Shown: positions 24,803 through 33,509 of the stretch, one piece after another
Layout: every line of letters begins with the position of its first letter
Numbering within the stretch: position 1 is the stretch's first letter
Assembly: GCA_047777345.1 (NCBI GenBank)
Contig: JBKEEJ010000001.1
Coordinates: 124,001 to 188,000 of the forward strand
Origin: Anaerocolumna sp047777345
GTDB taxonomy: Bacteria; Bacillota; Clostridia; Lachnospirales; Lachnospiraceae
Length of the DNA: 64,000 nucleotides
Direction of reading: 5' to 3'
Made by a program: the position numbers and the translations under genes
Notes under the pieces: generated by a model
What the model was told of the DNA's origin: nothing
The model's input: only the letters and a program-made list of their open reading frames with translations
Databases searched by the model: none

Positions 24803-25267
24803 TTGGCAGTCAGTATAAGTGAGGAATTAAAAAAAATATTGGACCATAAAAACACGCTGAAACTAATCGCCAGCATAGATACAAACGGAGTTCCCCATGT
24901 AACCGTAAAAACGAGTTTAAATGTTACGAAAAACGGAGAACTTTATTATCTGGAATTTTTTGAAAACTCCAAAACCAATAAAAATCTTATTGGAAGTTTA
25001 TGGTTTAACAAAGTTGTTGCCATAAATATCGTATCCGAAGACAGGAGAAGTTTTCTGATTAAAGGAAGAGTAAAAAGAACGGCTATAGCGGGCCGTGAAT
25101 TTGAAAAATTTTATAAGGATGCCCAGGCTCAGGATGAAAAAAATGACCTGTCGGCCATCTATTATATTGATCCAGAGGAAATAAGGGAAGAAACCTTTGA
25201 GGTAAGACGGGAAGAAGAAGCAAAGAAAAATCCCTTATATATCCATTTGGACCGTCTGGTAAAATAA
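24803..25267 (+). CDS. Pyridoxamine 5'-phosphate oxidase-like flavin-binding protein
   Basis: A 154-residue split-barrel protein. The opening EELKKILDHKNTLKLIASIDTNGVPHVTVKTSL and FFENSKTNKNL strands match FMN-binding split-barrel domains, which use flavin or F420/heme for small-molecule redox chemistry. It starts with TTG at 24803, supported by a very strong site (GGGAGGTGA) seven bases before. It lies 15 bases after the radical SAM gene and 9 before the permease gene. It might supply electrons to the radical SAM enzyme or reduce its product, by analogy with flavin partners in aerobic desulfonation, but this is inference. Confidence 0.8.
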   Translation: MAVSISEELKKILDHKNTLKLIASIDTNGVPHVTVKTSLNVTKNGELYYLEFFENSKTNKNLIGSLWFNKVVAINIVSEDRRSFLIKGRVKRTAIAGREFEKFYKDAQAQDEKNDLSAIYYIDPEEIREETFEVRREEEAKKNPLYIHLDRLVK

Positions 25268-25276
25268 GGAGTGAAT

Positions 25277-26086
25277 ATGAAACGAAACAAGAACCATAGC
25301 AAAAGAAAAATATGGACCTTAAATGGAGGTAAAGTTTTAAACTGGTTTCTGGCTGTTATTGCCCCGCTGTTACTGTTTATCATCTGGTATACGGCAAGCA
25401 AAAGGGGACTGATTAACAGGTCTATTTTGCCATCTCCCTTAAAAGTGGCCGAAACCGCATACCAGTACCTTGATAACGGCAAGTTGGGAAAGCACCTGTT
25501 GATTAGCGGCGTCCGGGTAATACATGGGTTTCTGACAGGAATGATTTCTGGTATTTTAATTGGAACAATAATGGGGTTATCCAAAACCATTTTCCGTATA
25601 TTAAATACTTTAGTAAACCTTTTAAGACCCATACCCATGATAGCCTGGATTCCCCTGTTAATCCTGTGGCTTGGCATTGGTGAAGAATCCAAAATTGCCG
25701 TTATTTTTATCGGCAGTTTCTGGCCTGTGCTTCTTAATACCATTCACGGAATCCATTCGGTGGATCGGAAACTCATTGAAGTAGCCAATGTTCTGGAAAA
25801 AAATCGGTTTCAAATTCTGATTGAAGTTATTTTTCCTGCGGCGACTCCTTCCATATTTACCGGAATTCGCCTGGGTATGGGTACAGCCTGGACCTGTGTG
25901 GTAGCCGCTGAAATGATTGCGGCATCCAGGGGAATCGGTTATTTAATTGCTTATGCCAGAGAACTTTCCCAGCCGGATGTGGTTTTGGTAGGGGTATTTT
26001 CCATCGGGTTAATCGGATTGTTGATTGATATGGGAATTTTACGGCTTCAAAAACACATATTGAAATGGCATGACGGAAACGGATAA
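25277..26086 (+). CDS. ABC transporter permease, SsuC/TauC type
   Basis: A 269-residue inner-membrane permease with about six hydrophobic segments (LNWFLAVIAPLLLFIIWYTA, then five more). The cytoplasmic EAA loop, which contacts the ATPase, is at EVANVLEKNRFQILIEVIFPAATPSIFTG. The pattern RPIPMIAWIPLLILWLGIGE before it is characteristic of sulfonate, taurine and nitrate permeases. ATG at 25277 is preferred over GTG 25271 because the latter overlaps the AAGGAG site. It forms the import channel together with the preceding lipoprotein and following ATPase. Only one permease gene is present, so it probably works as a homodimer. Confidence 0.9.
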   Translation: MKRNKNHSKRKIWTLNGGKVLNWFLAVIAPLLLFIIWYTASKRGLINRSILPSPLKVAETAYQYLDNGKLGKHLLISGVRVIHGFLTGMISGILIGTIMGLSKTIFRILNTLVNLLRPIPMIAWIPLLILWLGIGEESKIAVIFIGSFWPVLLNTIHGIHSVDRKLIEVANVLEKNRFQILIEVIFPAATPSIFTGIRLGMGTAWTCVVAAEMIAASRGIGYLIAYARELSQPDVVLVGVFSIGLIGLLIDMGILRLQKHILKWHDGNG

Positions 26087-26096
26087 GGAGGAGCCA

Positions 26097-26882
26097 ATGA
26101 AAGAGAAGAATAATCCAAAGGTAAAAATTAAAAATTTAAGTAAGGTGTTTCAAATTGGCACTCAATATGTGGAAGTTCTAAAAAACATTAATCTGGAAGT
26201 AGAAAATGGAGAATTTATCAGTATTGTAGGATCCAGCGGCTGTGGAAAGAGTACTTTGCTTAAAATGATAATTGGCCTGGAAAAAGTTACGGACGGCGAA
26301 ATTTTTATAGGCAGTCGTAAGGTAACGAAACCATCGGTGGAATGTGGCATGGTCTTTCAGGAAGCCAGACTTTACCCCTGGCTTAGTGTTGAAAAAAATA
26401 TAGAATTTGGATTGGCTAAGAAAATTGCCAATAAGGAAAAGAAAAAGCTTATTAAGGAACAGATTGAACTGGTCGGATTGGCCGGTTTTGAAAAGGCTCT
26501 GCCAAAACAGCTGTCGGGAGGAATGCAGCAAAGGGTAAGCATAGCAAGGGCACTGGTAAATAATCCTGAATTACTTTTGCTTGATGAACCTTTTGGCGCC
26601 CTGGATGCCTTAACAAAAATTAATATGCAGAACGAAGTGTTAAAACTCTGGGAAACAGAGAAAAAAATAATGATTTTGGTAACCCATGACGTAGATGAAG
26701 CTATTTTTTTAAGTGACCGTATTGTAGTTATGTCCAAAAGACCGGGTACCATTGAAGAAATCATACCCGTTCCTATGTCAAGGCCCAGAGACAGAAGCAG
26801 CTATGAGTTTATTGAAATCAGAAGGAAAATCTATAAGCATTTTTTTCATAATACAGACCTGGATTTGGAATATTATATATAA
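26097..26882 (+). CDS. ABC transporter ATP-binding protein, SsuB/TauB type
   Basis: A 261-residue ATPase. Walker A is GSSGCGKST (about residues 45-53), the Q loop is VFQEARLYPW, the signature is QLSGGMQQRVSIARAL, Walker B is LLLLDEPFGALD and the H loop is VTHDVDEA. QEARLYPW after the Q loop is typical of the nitrate/sulfonate/taurine subgroup. It ends the transporter operon, ten bases after the permease, and has an AAGGAGGAG ribosome site. A terminator follows and overlaps the convergent yitT stop. Confidence 0.92.
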   Translation: MKEKNNPKVKIKNLSKVFQIGTQYVEVLKNINLEVENGEFISIVGSSGCGKSTLLKMIIGLEKVTDGEIFIGSRKVTKPSVECGMVFQEARLYPWLSVEKNIEFGLAKKIANKEKKKLIKEQIELVGLAGFEKALPKQLSGGMQQRVSIARALVNNPELLLLDEPFGALDALTKINMQNEVLKLWETEKKIMILVTHDVDEAIFLSDRIVVMSKRPGTIEEIIPVPMSRPRDRSSYEFIEIRRKIYKHFFHNTDLDLEYYI

Positions 26883-26897
26883 GTATAATTTTAATTG

Positions 26898-26944
26898 GCC
26901 TGCCTTAAGCAGTTACTCTGTTTTCCGGCGGGCTTAAGTTTTTT
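26898..26944 (+). terminator. Terminator of the transporter operon
   Basis: GCCTGCC (26898-26904) pairs with GGCGGGC (26927-26933), then a T tract at 26939-26944. It overlaps the 3' end of the convergent yitT gene. Confidence 0.6.
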
Positions 26945-27549
26945 AGAAAATCAATAATGGAGGATGAAATGGTTACTGACACAATGGAAAACCCTATTCG
27001 GGTAAGGGGAATATAGGTAAGGGAAAGCAGTAACACGGTAACATCCGTAACCAGGTACGCGTAAAAAATACGGCATCCCACTAATTTTGATATGCTAAGA
27101 GCCAGTGCGTCGTCTCCTCCGGTAGAACCTCCCTGTCTGATTACAAGACCTGCGCCTAACCCAACAAAAATACCTCCTGCCACTGCGGAAAGAAGAGGAT
27201 GAGACACAAGTCTGGGAAACACAGAAGGAAATGGTTCCCATAAAAAGAAAAAGAACATAAGACTTAAGGTGGAAAAAGCCGAAATTTTTAAAAATTCCTT
27301 ACCCAGGAGTTTAAAAGACAGTGCGTAGCACAATACATCCAATAAAAAGGAAAGGATACCTGGCGAAATACCAAACCAGTGATTTAGTAACAGTATTAAT
27401 CCTAATACGCCGCCTTCGGTTATGTGGGCCTGTTCATGTATATTATGTAAACCAAAAGCAAGTATGGCATTACCGGCAATAATAGATATAACCCTCCTTG
27501 GGGTAAAGGACTGATTTATTTTTTTAATTGTTCTTCTTATTTTTAGCAT
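26905..27549 (-). CDS. YitT family membrane protein
   Basis: A 214-residue integral membrane protein with five or six hydrophobic segments. The family signature is clear in ITEGGVLGLILLLNHWFGISPGI and in GLGAGLVIRQGGSTGGDDALA. Most YitT proteins carry a soluble C-terminal DUF2179 domain of about 80 residues; this one ends at residue 214 without it, so it is the short form. The transport or binding function of the family is unknown. It faces the sulfur transporter operon convergently and has no close partner on its strand. A weak CCCCTT/AAGGGG dyad lies upstream around 27616-27640. Confidence 0.8.
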   Translation of the reverse strand: MLKIRRTIKKINQSFTPRRVISIIAGNAILAFGLHNIHEQAHITEGGVLGLILLLNHWFGISPGILSFLLDVLCYALSFKLLGKEFLKISAFSTLSLMFFFFLWEPFPSVFPRLVSHPLLSAVAGGIFVGLGAGLVIRQGGSTGGDDALALSISKLVGCRIFYAYLVTDVTVLLLSLTYIPLTRIGFSIVSVTISSSIIDFLKNLSPPENRVTA

Positions 27550-27861
27550 TAGTAAACCACCGTTTCAATGTAAGACAATTGTTTATTTTAATAGAAAATT
27601 AAGGCAATGTTTTTTCCCCTTGTTCAGCCAAACTAAGGGGCAAGAAACCGCAAATATAATATAAACATATGTTTCGTATAAATGTCAACTTTAAATTTAT
27701 TCCTGTATTTTTTTGTTTTGTACTATTTTCAGGTCAATAATTTGCTAGAAATAAAATCCAAAAAATATATAAAAACAAAAATTACAAGATTGTTTAAAAG
27801 TAAGTGCTAAGGTGTTTGTGGTATATTTAATTTACCAAATAAATAATGAAGGAGGGTTTAT
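27550..27861. other. Divergent spacer between yitT and the sugar transporter
   Basis: 312 bases, AT-rich, no coding frame. It holds a CCCCTT/AAGGGG dyad at about 27616-27640 and a run of T/A near 27720-27780. A YesN-type regulator encoded downstream would be expected to act here, but no clear operator or promoter pair could be read. Confidence 0.4.
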
Positions 27862-29085
27862 ATGAAAAAGAAATTATTAGGGATTTTATTAACGGTTGTT
27901 ATGATAATATCTCTAATGGGATGTAGCTCAAGCAAGGATGTATCTACTTCAGGAGGAGACAGTAGTGAATCAGATACCCAGGCTGCCACAACTTCGGAAG
28001 AAAGCAGCCAGGATACAAGTACGGAAAGCACAGATACCGGTTCTTCCGGCCAGACATTTAAAATTGGTATTTCTATGCCGACCAAATCTCTGGAACGTTG
28101 GAACAGAGACGGTTCCTATCTGAAGGAGCAATTCGAAAAGCTTGGTTACGAAGCAGAGTTAACTTATTCAGACAATGACAGTGACCAGCAAGTAAATGAT
28201 ATTCAGAACTTAATTGCCGATGATGTTAACTTATTAGTAATTGCCGCTATTGATGGTGAAACTTTATCAACAGTATTGGCAGATGCAAAAGAACAAAATA
28301 TTCCTGTTATTGCTTATGACCGTTTGATTATGAATACCGATGCCGTTTCTTATTATGTTTCCTTTGATAACTACACAGTAGGTAAATTACAGGGACAGTA
28401 TATTGTGGATGCCTTGGATCTTGACAATGCGGGAGATAAAACTTATAACATGGAAATAACCGCCGGCGACCCTGCAGATAATAACGCAACCTTCTTCTAT
28501 AACGGTGCTATGGACGTATTAAAACCTTATATTGATAAGGGTACGTTAAAAGTTCCTTCCGGACAGATTAAATTTGAGGAAGTAGCAACTCCGTCCTGGG
28601 ATACCGCAACCGCCCTTGACCGTATGCAAAATATTTTGGCATCTTATTATGCCGATGGTACCCAGCTGGATGTTTGCTTATGCTCCAATGATTCAACTGC
28701 TCTTGGTGTAACGCAGGCCATTGAATCCGACTATGCCGGAAGCAACTACCCTATCATAACCGGTCAGGACGGCGATGTTCCTAACTTAAAGAACTTGCTG
28801 GACGGAAAACAAGCTATGACAGTTTATAAAGCAGTTGCCAATGAAGCCGTAGTTACGGTAGCCCTTGCAAAGGAAATTCTGGCAGGCAATAAACCTGACG
28901 AATCTTTGACAGATAAATTTGATTGTGACTGCACTTATGATACATCATCTTATGATAACGGTACAGGTATAGTTCCTTCCTACCTTTTAGTACCGGATGT
29001 TGTAACCAAGGATAATTATAAAGAAAAACTGGTAGATACCGGTTATTATTCAATTGGTGATGATGGATATTTGGTAGCGAATTAA
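27862..29085 (+). CDS. Sugar ABC transporter substrate-binding lipoprotein (XylF/ChvE type)
   Basis: A 407-residue lipoprotein. The signal peptide ends at the lipobox ISLMGC (Cys21), followed by a Ser/Thr/Asp-rich linker to about residue 55. The mature domain is a type I periplasmic-binding fold: KIGISMPTKSLERWNRDG, ALVIAAIDGETL-like strand, PVIAYDRLIMNTDAVSYYV and the hinge region LCSNDSTALG. These match ChvE and XylF, which bind xylose, glucose, arabinose and similar sugars. Strong site GAAGGAGGG. It is followed by ATPase and permease genes after a hairpin spacer. The exact sugar cannot be set from sequence. Confidence 0.9.
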   Translation: MKKKLLGILLTVVMIISLMGCSSSKDVSTSGGDSSESDTQAATTSEESSQDTSTESTDTGSSGQTFKIGISMPTKSLERWNRDGSYLKEQFEKLGYEAELTYSDNDSDQQVNDIQNLIADDVNLLVIAAIDGETLSTVLADAKEQNIPVIAYDRLIMNTDAVSYYVSFDNYTVGKLQGQYIVDALDLDNAGDKTYNMEITAGDPADNNATFFYNGAMDVLKPYIDKGTLKVPSGQIKFEEVATPSWDTATALDRMQNILASYYADGTQLDVCLCSNDSTALGVTQAIESDYAGSNYPIITGQDGDVPNLKNLLDGKQAMTVYKAVANEAVVTVALAKEILAGNKPDESLTDKFDCDCTYDTSSYDNGTGIVPSYLLVPDVVTKDNYKEKLVDTGYYSIGDDGYLVAN

Positions 29086-29152
29086 TGAAACACCAGAGTA
29101 AGGTCAGTACTGAAACTGGTAACCATAAAAGAAATCGCTGCTTAATATTAAG

Positions 29153-29185
29153 TAATATGGGCGGGAGATTCTCTCGTCCATATTA
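29153..29185 (+). other. Hairpin between binding-protein and ATPase genes
   Basis: TAATATGGGCGGGAG pairs with CTCTCGTCCATATTA (loop ATT), 15 pairs with two G-U. No T tract follows, so it probably protects the upstream mRNA end and lowers read-through, giving more binding protein than ATPase. Confidence 0.7.
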
Positions 29186-29222
29186 ATATATAGGGATGTG
29201 TACGAAAAAGGAGGATTCGGTT

Positions 29223-30779
29223 TTGGCAGACTATATTCTCGAAATGAGAAATATCGTAAAAGAGTTTCCTGGGGTTAAGGCTTTGAATAATGTTAATTTT
29301 AAGGTTGAGCGGGGAGAAATTCATGCTCTGGTAGGAGAAAACGGAGCCGGGAAATCCACCCTTATGAATATTTTAAGTGGTATTTATCCTTACGGGACTT
29401 ATTCCGGTGAAATTATTTACGATAATGAAGAATGCAGGTTTAACACTTTGCGGGACAGTGAAGAAAAGGGAATCGTAATTATTCATCAGGAACTTGCTCT
29501 TATACCTACCTTAAGCATTGCAGAAAATATGTTTTTAGGAAACGAAAGAAGAGGAAGATGGGGAATAGACTGGGATGAAACTTATAATCAGGCTGAAAAA
29601 CATATGCGCCAAGTGGGATTAAAGGATTCCCCGGAAACATTAATTAAAGATATTGGTACAGGTAAGCAGCAGTTAATTGAAATAGCAAAAGCACTTTCCA
29701 AAAATGTTCGGCTTTTAATACTGGATGAACCTACTTCTTCCCTGAATGAGGAAGATGCAAAGATGCTTTTGGATTTGTTACTTGATTTTAAGAAAAAAGG
29801 CATGACATCTATTATTATTTCTCATAAGCTTGGAGAAGTAGCTTATGTTGCGGACAATATTACGGTAATGCGGGATGGCAGCACCATTGAAACCATTAAT
29901 AATGCTAACCATACCATTGATGAAGCACGTATTATTAAAGGAATGGTTGGAAGAGAGTTAAAGGACCGCTTCCCTGCAAGAGAACGAAAGCCTAGTAATG
30001 AAATTAGTCTTGAAGTAAAGAATTGGACCGTTTATCATCCTTTGTATGAAGAAAAGGTAATTTGTAAAGATATTAATTTTTATGTCAGAAAAGGTGAAAT
30101 TGTCGGTTTTGCAGGACTTCAGGGAGCCGGCCGTACGGAACTTGCCATGAGTATTTTTGGAAAGAGCTATGGCCAGAAGATTACAGGTTCCTTGTATATA
30201 AACGGAAAGGAAACCACATTAAACAGTGCAAAGGAAGCCATTGAAGCCGGCATTGCTTATGTAACGGAGGACCGTAAAGCCAACGGATTGATTCTTGCCC
30301 AACCCATTCGTGTAAATACCACTTTGGCCAAAACTTCCAAAGTAAGTGAACACGGTATATTTGATTTTGATAAAGAACGAATGGTGGCAGAAGAATATAA
30401 GGATAAATTAAGAATAAAATGCAATAATACGGAAGAGTTTGCCGGTAATCTTTCCGGTGGAAATCAGCAAAAGGTATTGCTTGCAAAATGGATGTTTGCA
30501 GATCCGGATATTCTGATGCTGGATGAACCAACAAGAGGTATTGATGTAGGTGCAAAATACGAAATCTATTGCATAATGAACCAGCTGGTAAGCGAAGGAA
30601 GAAGCATCATTATGATTTCTTCCGAATTGCCAGAACTCCTTGGTATGTGCGATCGTATATACGTAATGAATGAAGGCAGTATTGTGGGAGAATTTTCTGC
30701 CGAGGAAGCCACTCAAGAGCGTATTATGTCCTGTATACTGCTTAATGATAAAAAGAATCAGGAGGTTGTAGCCCCATGA
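29223..30779 (+). CDS. Sugar ABC transporter ATP-binding protein, two-domain (XylG/GguA type)
   Basis: A 518-residue protein with two fused ATPase domains. The first has Walker A GENGAGKST, signature GTGKQQLIEIAKAL and Walker B LLILDEPTSSL. The second (from about 250) has a degenerate Walker A (GLQGAGRTE), signature LSGGNQQKVLLAKW and Walker B ILMLDEPTRGID. This asymmetry is normal for the monosaccharide importers MglA, XylG and RbsA. TTG at 29223 is taken as start because AAGGAGG (29208-29214) is correctly placed for it; the ATG at 29196 lies before that site. It overlaps the permease gene by four bases. Confidence 0.92.
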   Translation: MADYILEMRNIVKEFPGVKALNNVNFKVERGEIHALVGENGAGKSTLMNILSGIYPYGTYSGEIIYDNEECRFNTLRDSEEKGIVIIHQELALIPTLSIAENMFLGNERRGRWGIDWDETYNQAEKHMRQVGLKDSPETLIKDIGTGKQQLIEIAKALSKNVRLLILDEPTSSLNEEDAKMLLDLLLDFKKKGMTSIIISHKLGEVAYVADNITVMRDGSTIETINNANHTIDEARIIKGMVGRELKDRFPARERKPSNEISLEVKNWTVYHPLYEEKVICKDINFYVRKGEIVGFAGLQGAGRTELAMSIFGKSYGQKITGSLYINGKETTLNSAKEAIEAGIAYVTEDRKANGLILAQPIRVNTTLAKTSKVSEHGIFDFDKERMVAEEYKDKLRIKCNNTEEFAGNLSGGNQQKVLLAKWMFADPDILMLDEPTRGIDVGAKYEIYCIMNQLVSEGRSIIMISSELPELLGMCDRIYVMNEGSIVGEFSAEEATQERIMSCILLNDKKNQEVVAP

Positions 30780-31942
30780 GCAAGGTTAAAAAATTTTTAG
30801 TTAAATACACAATGATTATTGTTTTGGTAGTTGTATTTTTGCTGTTCAATTTTATAACCGGTGGCAAAATGGTATACGCCCAGAACCTGTCCAACCTGCT
30901 TTTGCAAAACGCATATGTTGTTATTCTTGCCTGCGGTATGCTCCTATGTATCCTTACCGGTGGTAACATCGACTTATCCGTAGGTTCCATTGTTTGTATG
31001 ATAGGTGCCTTTGCTGCCAAATTACTTTCTATAACCGACTGGAATGCTTTGCTTATTATGCTTTTGGGTTTAGGCTTATCCTTACTTATTGGTATATGGC
31101 AAGGATACTGGGTTGGTTATATCAGAATTCCGCCTTTTATTACCACATTGGCCGGTATGTTTATATTCCGTGGTATTGGCCGTGTCATTCTTGACAGTAA
31201 GACCATATCCATTAAGGATCAATTATTTTTGGATGTATTTACATCATATTTAAATCTGCCGGGACTGGATTCCGGAAAAATAAAATATTCCGCTATTTTG
31301 ATTGGTATCCTGGCGGTAATCGCATACATAGGTATGACTATAGTCAATAACAGGAATAAGAAAAGAAAGGGCTACAAAGTGGAGAGTCCTGTCAACTGCT
31401 ATACCAAGGTTGCAATAATCAGCATTTGCATTCTGGCATACAGCTGGAAACTGGCCAATTATAAAGGCATTTCTGTTATGTTATTATGGGTTTTGGCAAT
31501 TGTATTTATCTATTCTTATATTACCAACAAAACAGTATTTGGCCGTTATTTCTATGCTATTGGCGGTAACGAAAAGGCGACAAAGCTGTCCGGTATTGAT
31601 ACTAATAAGGTCTATTTCGTAGCTTATACTCAGGTGGCATTTTTAGCAGGTCTGTGCGGTTTATTATGCGCGGCACGTATTGGATCTGTTAACGGTGATA
31701 CCGGTAACCAGTACGAAATGGATGCCATTGGCTCCTGCTTTATTGGCGGCGCTTCTGCTTACGGTGGTTCCGGTACGGTAGGAGGTGCGGTTATCGGTGC
31801 CATTCTGATGGGTATTATAAACCAGGGTATGTCAATTTACGGATTGAATACGAACTGGCAGTATGTAGTAAAAGGAGCAGTATTGCTCTTTGCCGTAATC
31901 TTTGATATTAAATTCAGCAATAAGAATATGAGCAAGGCTTAA
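30776..31942 (+). CDS. Sugar ABC transporter permease (XylH/GguB type)
   Basis: A 388-residue polytopic membrane protein of the monosaccharide permease group (BPD_transp_2). Diagnostic strings are LCILTGGNIDLSVGSIVCMIG, IRIPPFITTLAGMFIFRGIGR and AIGSCFIGGASAYGGSGTVGG. It is longer than RbsC and has a charged cytoplasmic loop around residues 190-210 (NRNKKRKGYK), as in XylH and GguB. Start ATG 30776 overlaps the ATPase stop (ATGA), so the two are translationally coupled. With the preceding genes it forms one importer. Confidence 0.92.
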   Translation: MSKVKKFLVKYTMIIVLVVVFLLFNFITGGKMVYAQNLSNLLLQNAYVVILACGMLLCILTGGNIDLSVGSIVCMIGAFAAKLLSITDWNALLIMLLGLGLSLLIGIWQGYWVGYIRIPPFITTLAGMFIFRGIGRVILDSKTISIKDQLFLDVFTSYLNLPGLDSGKIKYSAILIGILAVIAYIGMTIVNNRNKKRKGYKVESPVNCYTKVAIISICILAYSWKLANYKGISVMLLWVLAIVFIYSYITNKTVFGRYFYAIGGNEKATKLSGIDTNKVYFVAYTQVAFLAGLCGLLCAARIGSVNGDTGNQYEMDAIGSCFIGGASAYGGSGTVGGAVIGAILMGIINQGMSIYGLNTNWQYVVKGAVLLFAVIFDIKFSNKNMSKA

Positions 31943-31979
31943 TCGAAACAGGTACTGCCAGAACAGGAGGAGATAATAG

Positions 31980-32336
31980 ATGAAGATCAGGGATTTTAAA
32001 AAAGGCCTTTTTAAAGGTAAGAAAGTAGTAAGAGAAGGGGACAAAGGTAAAGGAATACTGTATTATCTGGTTGCCGTTTACATTGGATATATGGGTATTT
32101 CAATTTTGCGTAACCGGATAAATGGCGATGATACCATGTCCTATCCCCTTGCGGTTTTCTTCTCCTTAATTTTTATTCTGGGAGCTGTATGGGTATTCTG
32201 GTATGGATTTGAGTTAAGAAAAAAAGCAAATATTAGCCAGGTCAGTGAAGACAATAAAGAGTCCATTGAAAGTGGCAGGAATACAGTGACAATAGAAACT
32301 TCGGCTGAAAAAAATACAAATAAAGACCAAGATTAA
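31980..32336 (+). CDS. Small membrane protein of unknown function
   Basis: A 118-residue protein I do not recognise. It has a basic N-terminus (FKKGLFKGKKVVREGDKGKG), two membrane helices (about 28-46 and 58-80), and a hydrophilic Ser/Thr/Glu/Asn-rich tail of about 35 residues. Ribosome site AGGAGGAG, 37 bases after the permease stop, and followed by the operon terminator, so it is the last gene of the transporter operon. Position suggests an accessory to the sugar importer or a modulator of the sensor genes downstream. Confidence 0.75.
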   Translation: MKIRDFKKGLFKGKKVVREGDKGKGILYYLVAVYIGYMGISILRNRINGDDTMSYPLAVFFSLIFILGAVWVFWYGFELRKKANISQVSEDNKESIESGRNTVTIETSAEKNTNKDQD

Positions 32337-32346
32337 GCCTGAATAG

Positions 32347-32393
32347 AAAAAACGATGTAACCTATGCCGTAAATCAGGTTGCATCGTTTTTTT
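32347..32393 (+). terminator. Terminator of the sugar transporter operon
   Basis: AAAAAACGATGTAACCT pairs with AGGTTGCATCGTTTTTT around a 12-base loop, ending in a T tract. Confidence 0.85.
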
Positions 32394-32504
32394 GTTCTTG
32401 TGAAATAATCATCAATTTATACAAAAAAATCTTTTCCAATTATTCAATAGTGGTATAATATGTATAGGAATAATATCAGGTGGCACAATTGAAGGGTGAT
32501 TTAT

Positions 32505-33509
32505 TTGAATAAAAGATTCTACATCATAGGTATAATTGTATTAATTTTCTTCTTCGTTTTTATAATCATATTATTTAATAATACAAACATAACGGCTATG
32601 GACAATAAAAGCCAGACACAGGTAAAAGAGTATACAAAGCATTATGCCATGATTACTAAAAATGCCAATACTTCATTTTGGAAGTCTGTTTACGAAAGCG
32701 CAAAAAAGGAAGCGGAAGACAATAATATTTATCTGGAGCAAATCGGAAGCAGTCTTTCCGATAAATATGGGTTGGCTGACTATTTAAGAATAAGTATTGC
32801 TTCAAAGGTGGATGGAATTATTGTATGCCCGGATGGTTCGGAGGAAGTGACCCAACTGATTAACGAGGCCTGTGATGAGGGAATACCGGTTATTACCATT
32901 CTGAATGATGATATGGATACAAAGCGGGTAAGCTTTGTGGGTGTCAATTCCTATGAATTGGGATTGGCTTATGCAGAACAGATATTAAATCAAATAAATA
33001 AGGATACCAGGGATATTAGAGTTTTATTTCATTCCTCTGAATCCAGTTCAACCAACGATGTGGTCTTTAATCAGATTAAAAAGAGCATTAATGATAAACT
33101 GGGTGAGAACAGAGTAAATATTTCTCCCTACAATATTTCCGATAACAACGAATTTGATTCTGAAGAAGCAATTCGTGATATATTTGTTTTCCAGGATAAT
33201 CTTCCGGATATTCTTGTCTGCATGGAGGAAGTAGATACGGAATGCGCCTGTCAGGCAATCGTAGACTATAATAATGTGGGTAAGACTACTATAATCGGAT
33301 CCTATTCTTCCGAGGTTATTTTAGAGGCTATCCGCAAGGACTTAGCTGCCGTTACAGTTGCCATGGATACGGAACAGCTGGGAAAACAGAGTGTGCAGGC
33401 ATTGCTGGAATATCAGGAAACCGGATATGTAAATAATTATTATAATGTGGATTTGCATATTATTAACAAAAAAAATGTCAAGAATTATGAGCAAGGAGAA
33501 GAGTCATGA
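32505..33509 (+). CDS. Membrane-anchored sugar-binding sensor protein (XylFII-like)
   Basis: A 334-residue protein with one N-terminal membrane helix (residues about 6-27) and no lipobox cysteine, followed by a type I periplasmic-binding domain (KHYAMITKNANTSFWKSVYE, VDGIIVCPDGSE, GIPVITILNDD, VSFVGVNSYELG). In Clostridium beijerinckii a protein of this design, XylFII, senses xylose outside and signals through LytS/YesN to the xylose transporter genes. The same order is seen here. Start TTG 32505 after GAAGGGTGAT; a GTG at 32496 is in frame but overlaps that site. The stop overlaps the kinase start by four bases. Ligand identity is inferred. Confidence 0.82.
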   Translation: MNKRFYIIGIIVLIFFFVFIIILFNNTNITAMDNKSQTQVKEYTKHYAMITKNANTSFWKSVYESAKKEAEDNNIYLEQIGSSLSDKYGLADYLRISIASKVDGIIVCPDGSEEVTQLINEACDEGIPVITILNDDMDTKRVSFVGVNSYELGLAYAEQILNQINKDTRDIRVLFHSSESSSTNDVVFNQIKKSINDKLGENRVNISPYNISDNNEFDSEEAIRDIFVFQDNLPDILVCMEEVDTECACQAIVDYNNVGKTTIIGSYSSEVILEAIRKDLAAVTVAMDTEQLGKQSVQALLEYQETGYVNNYYNVDLHIINKKNVKNYEQGEES

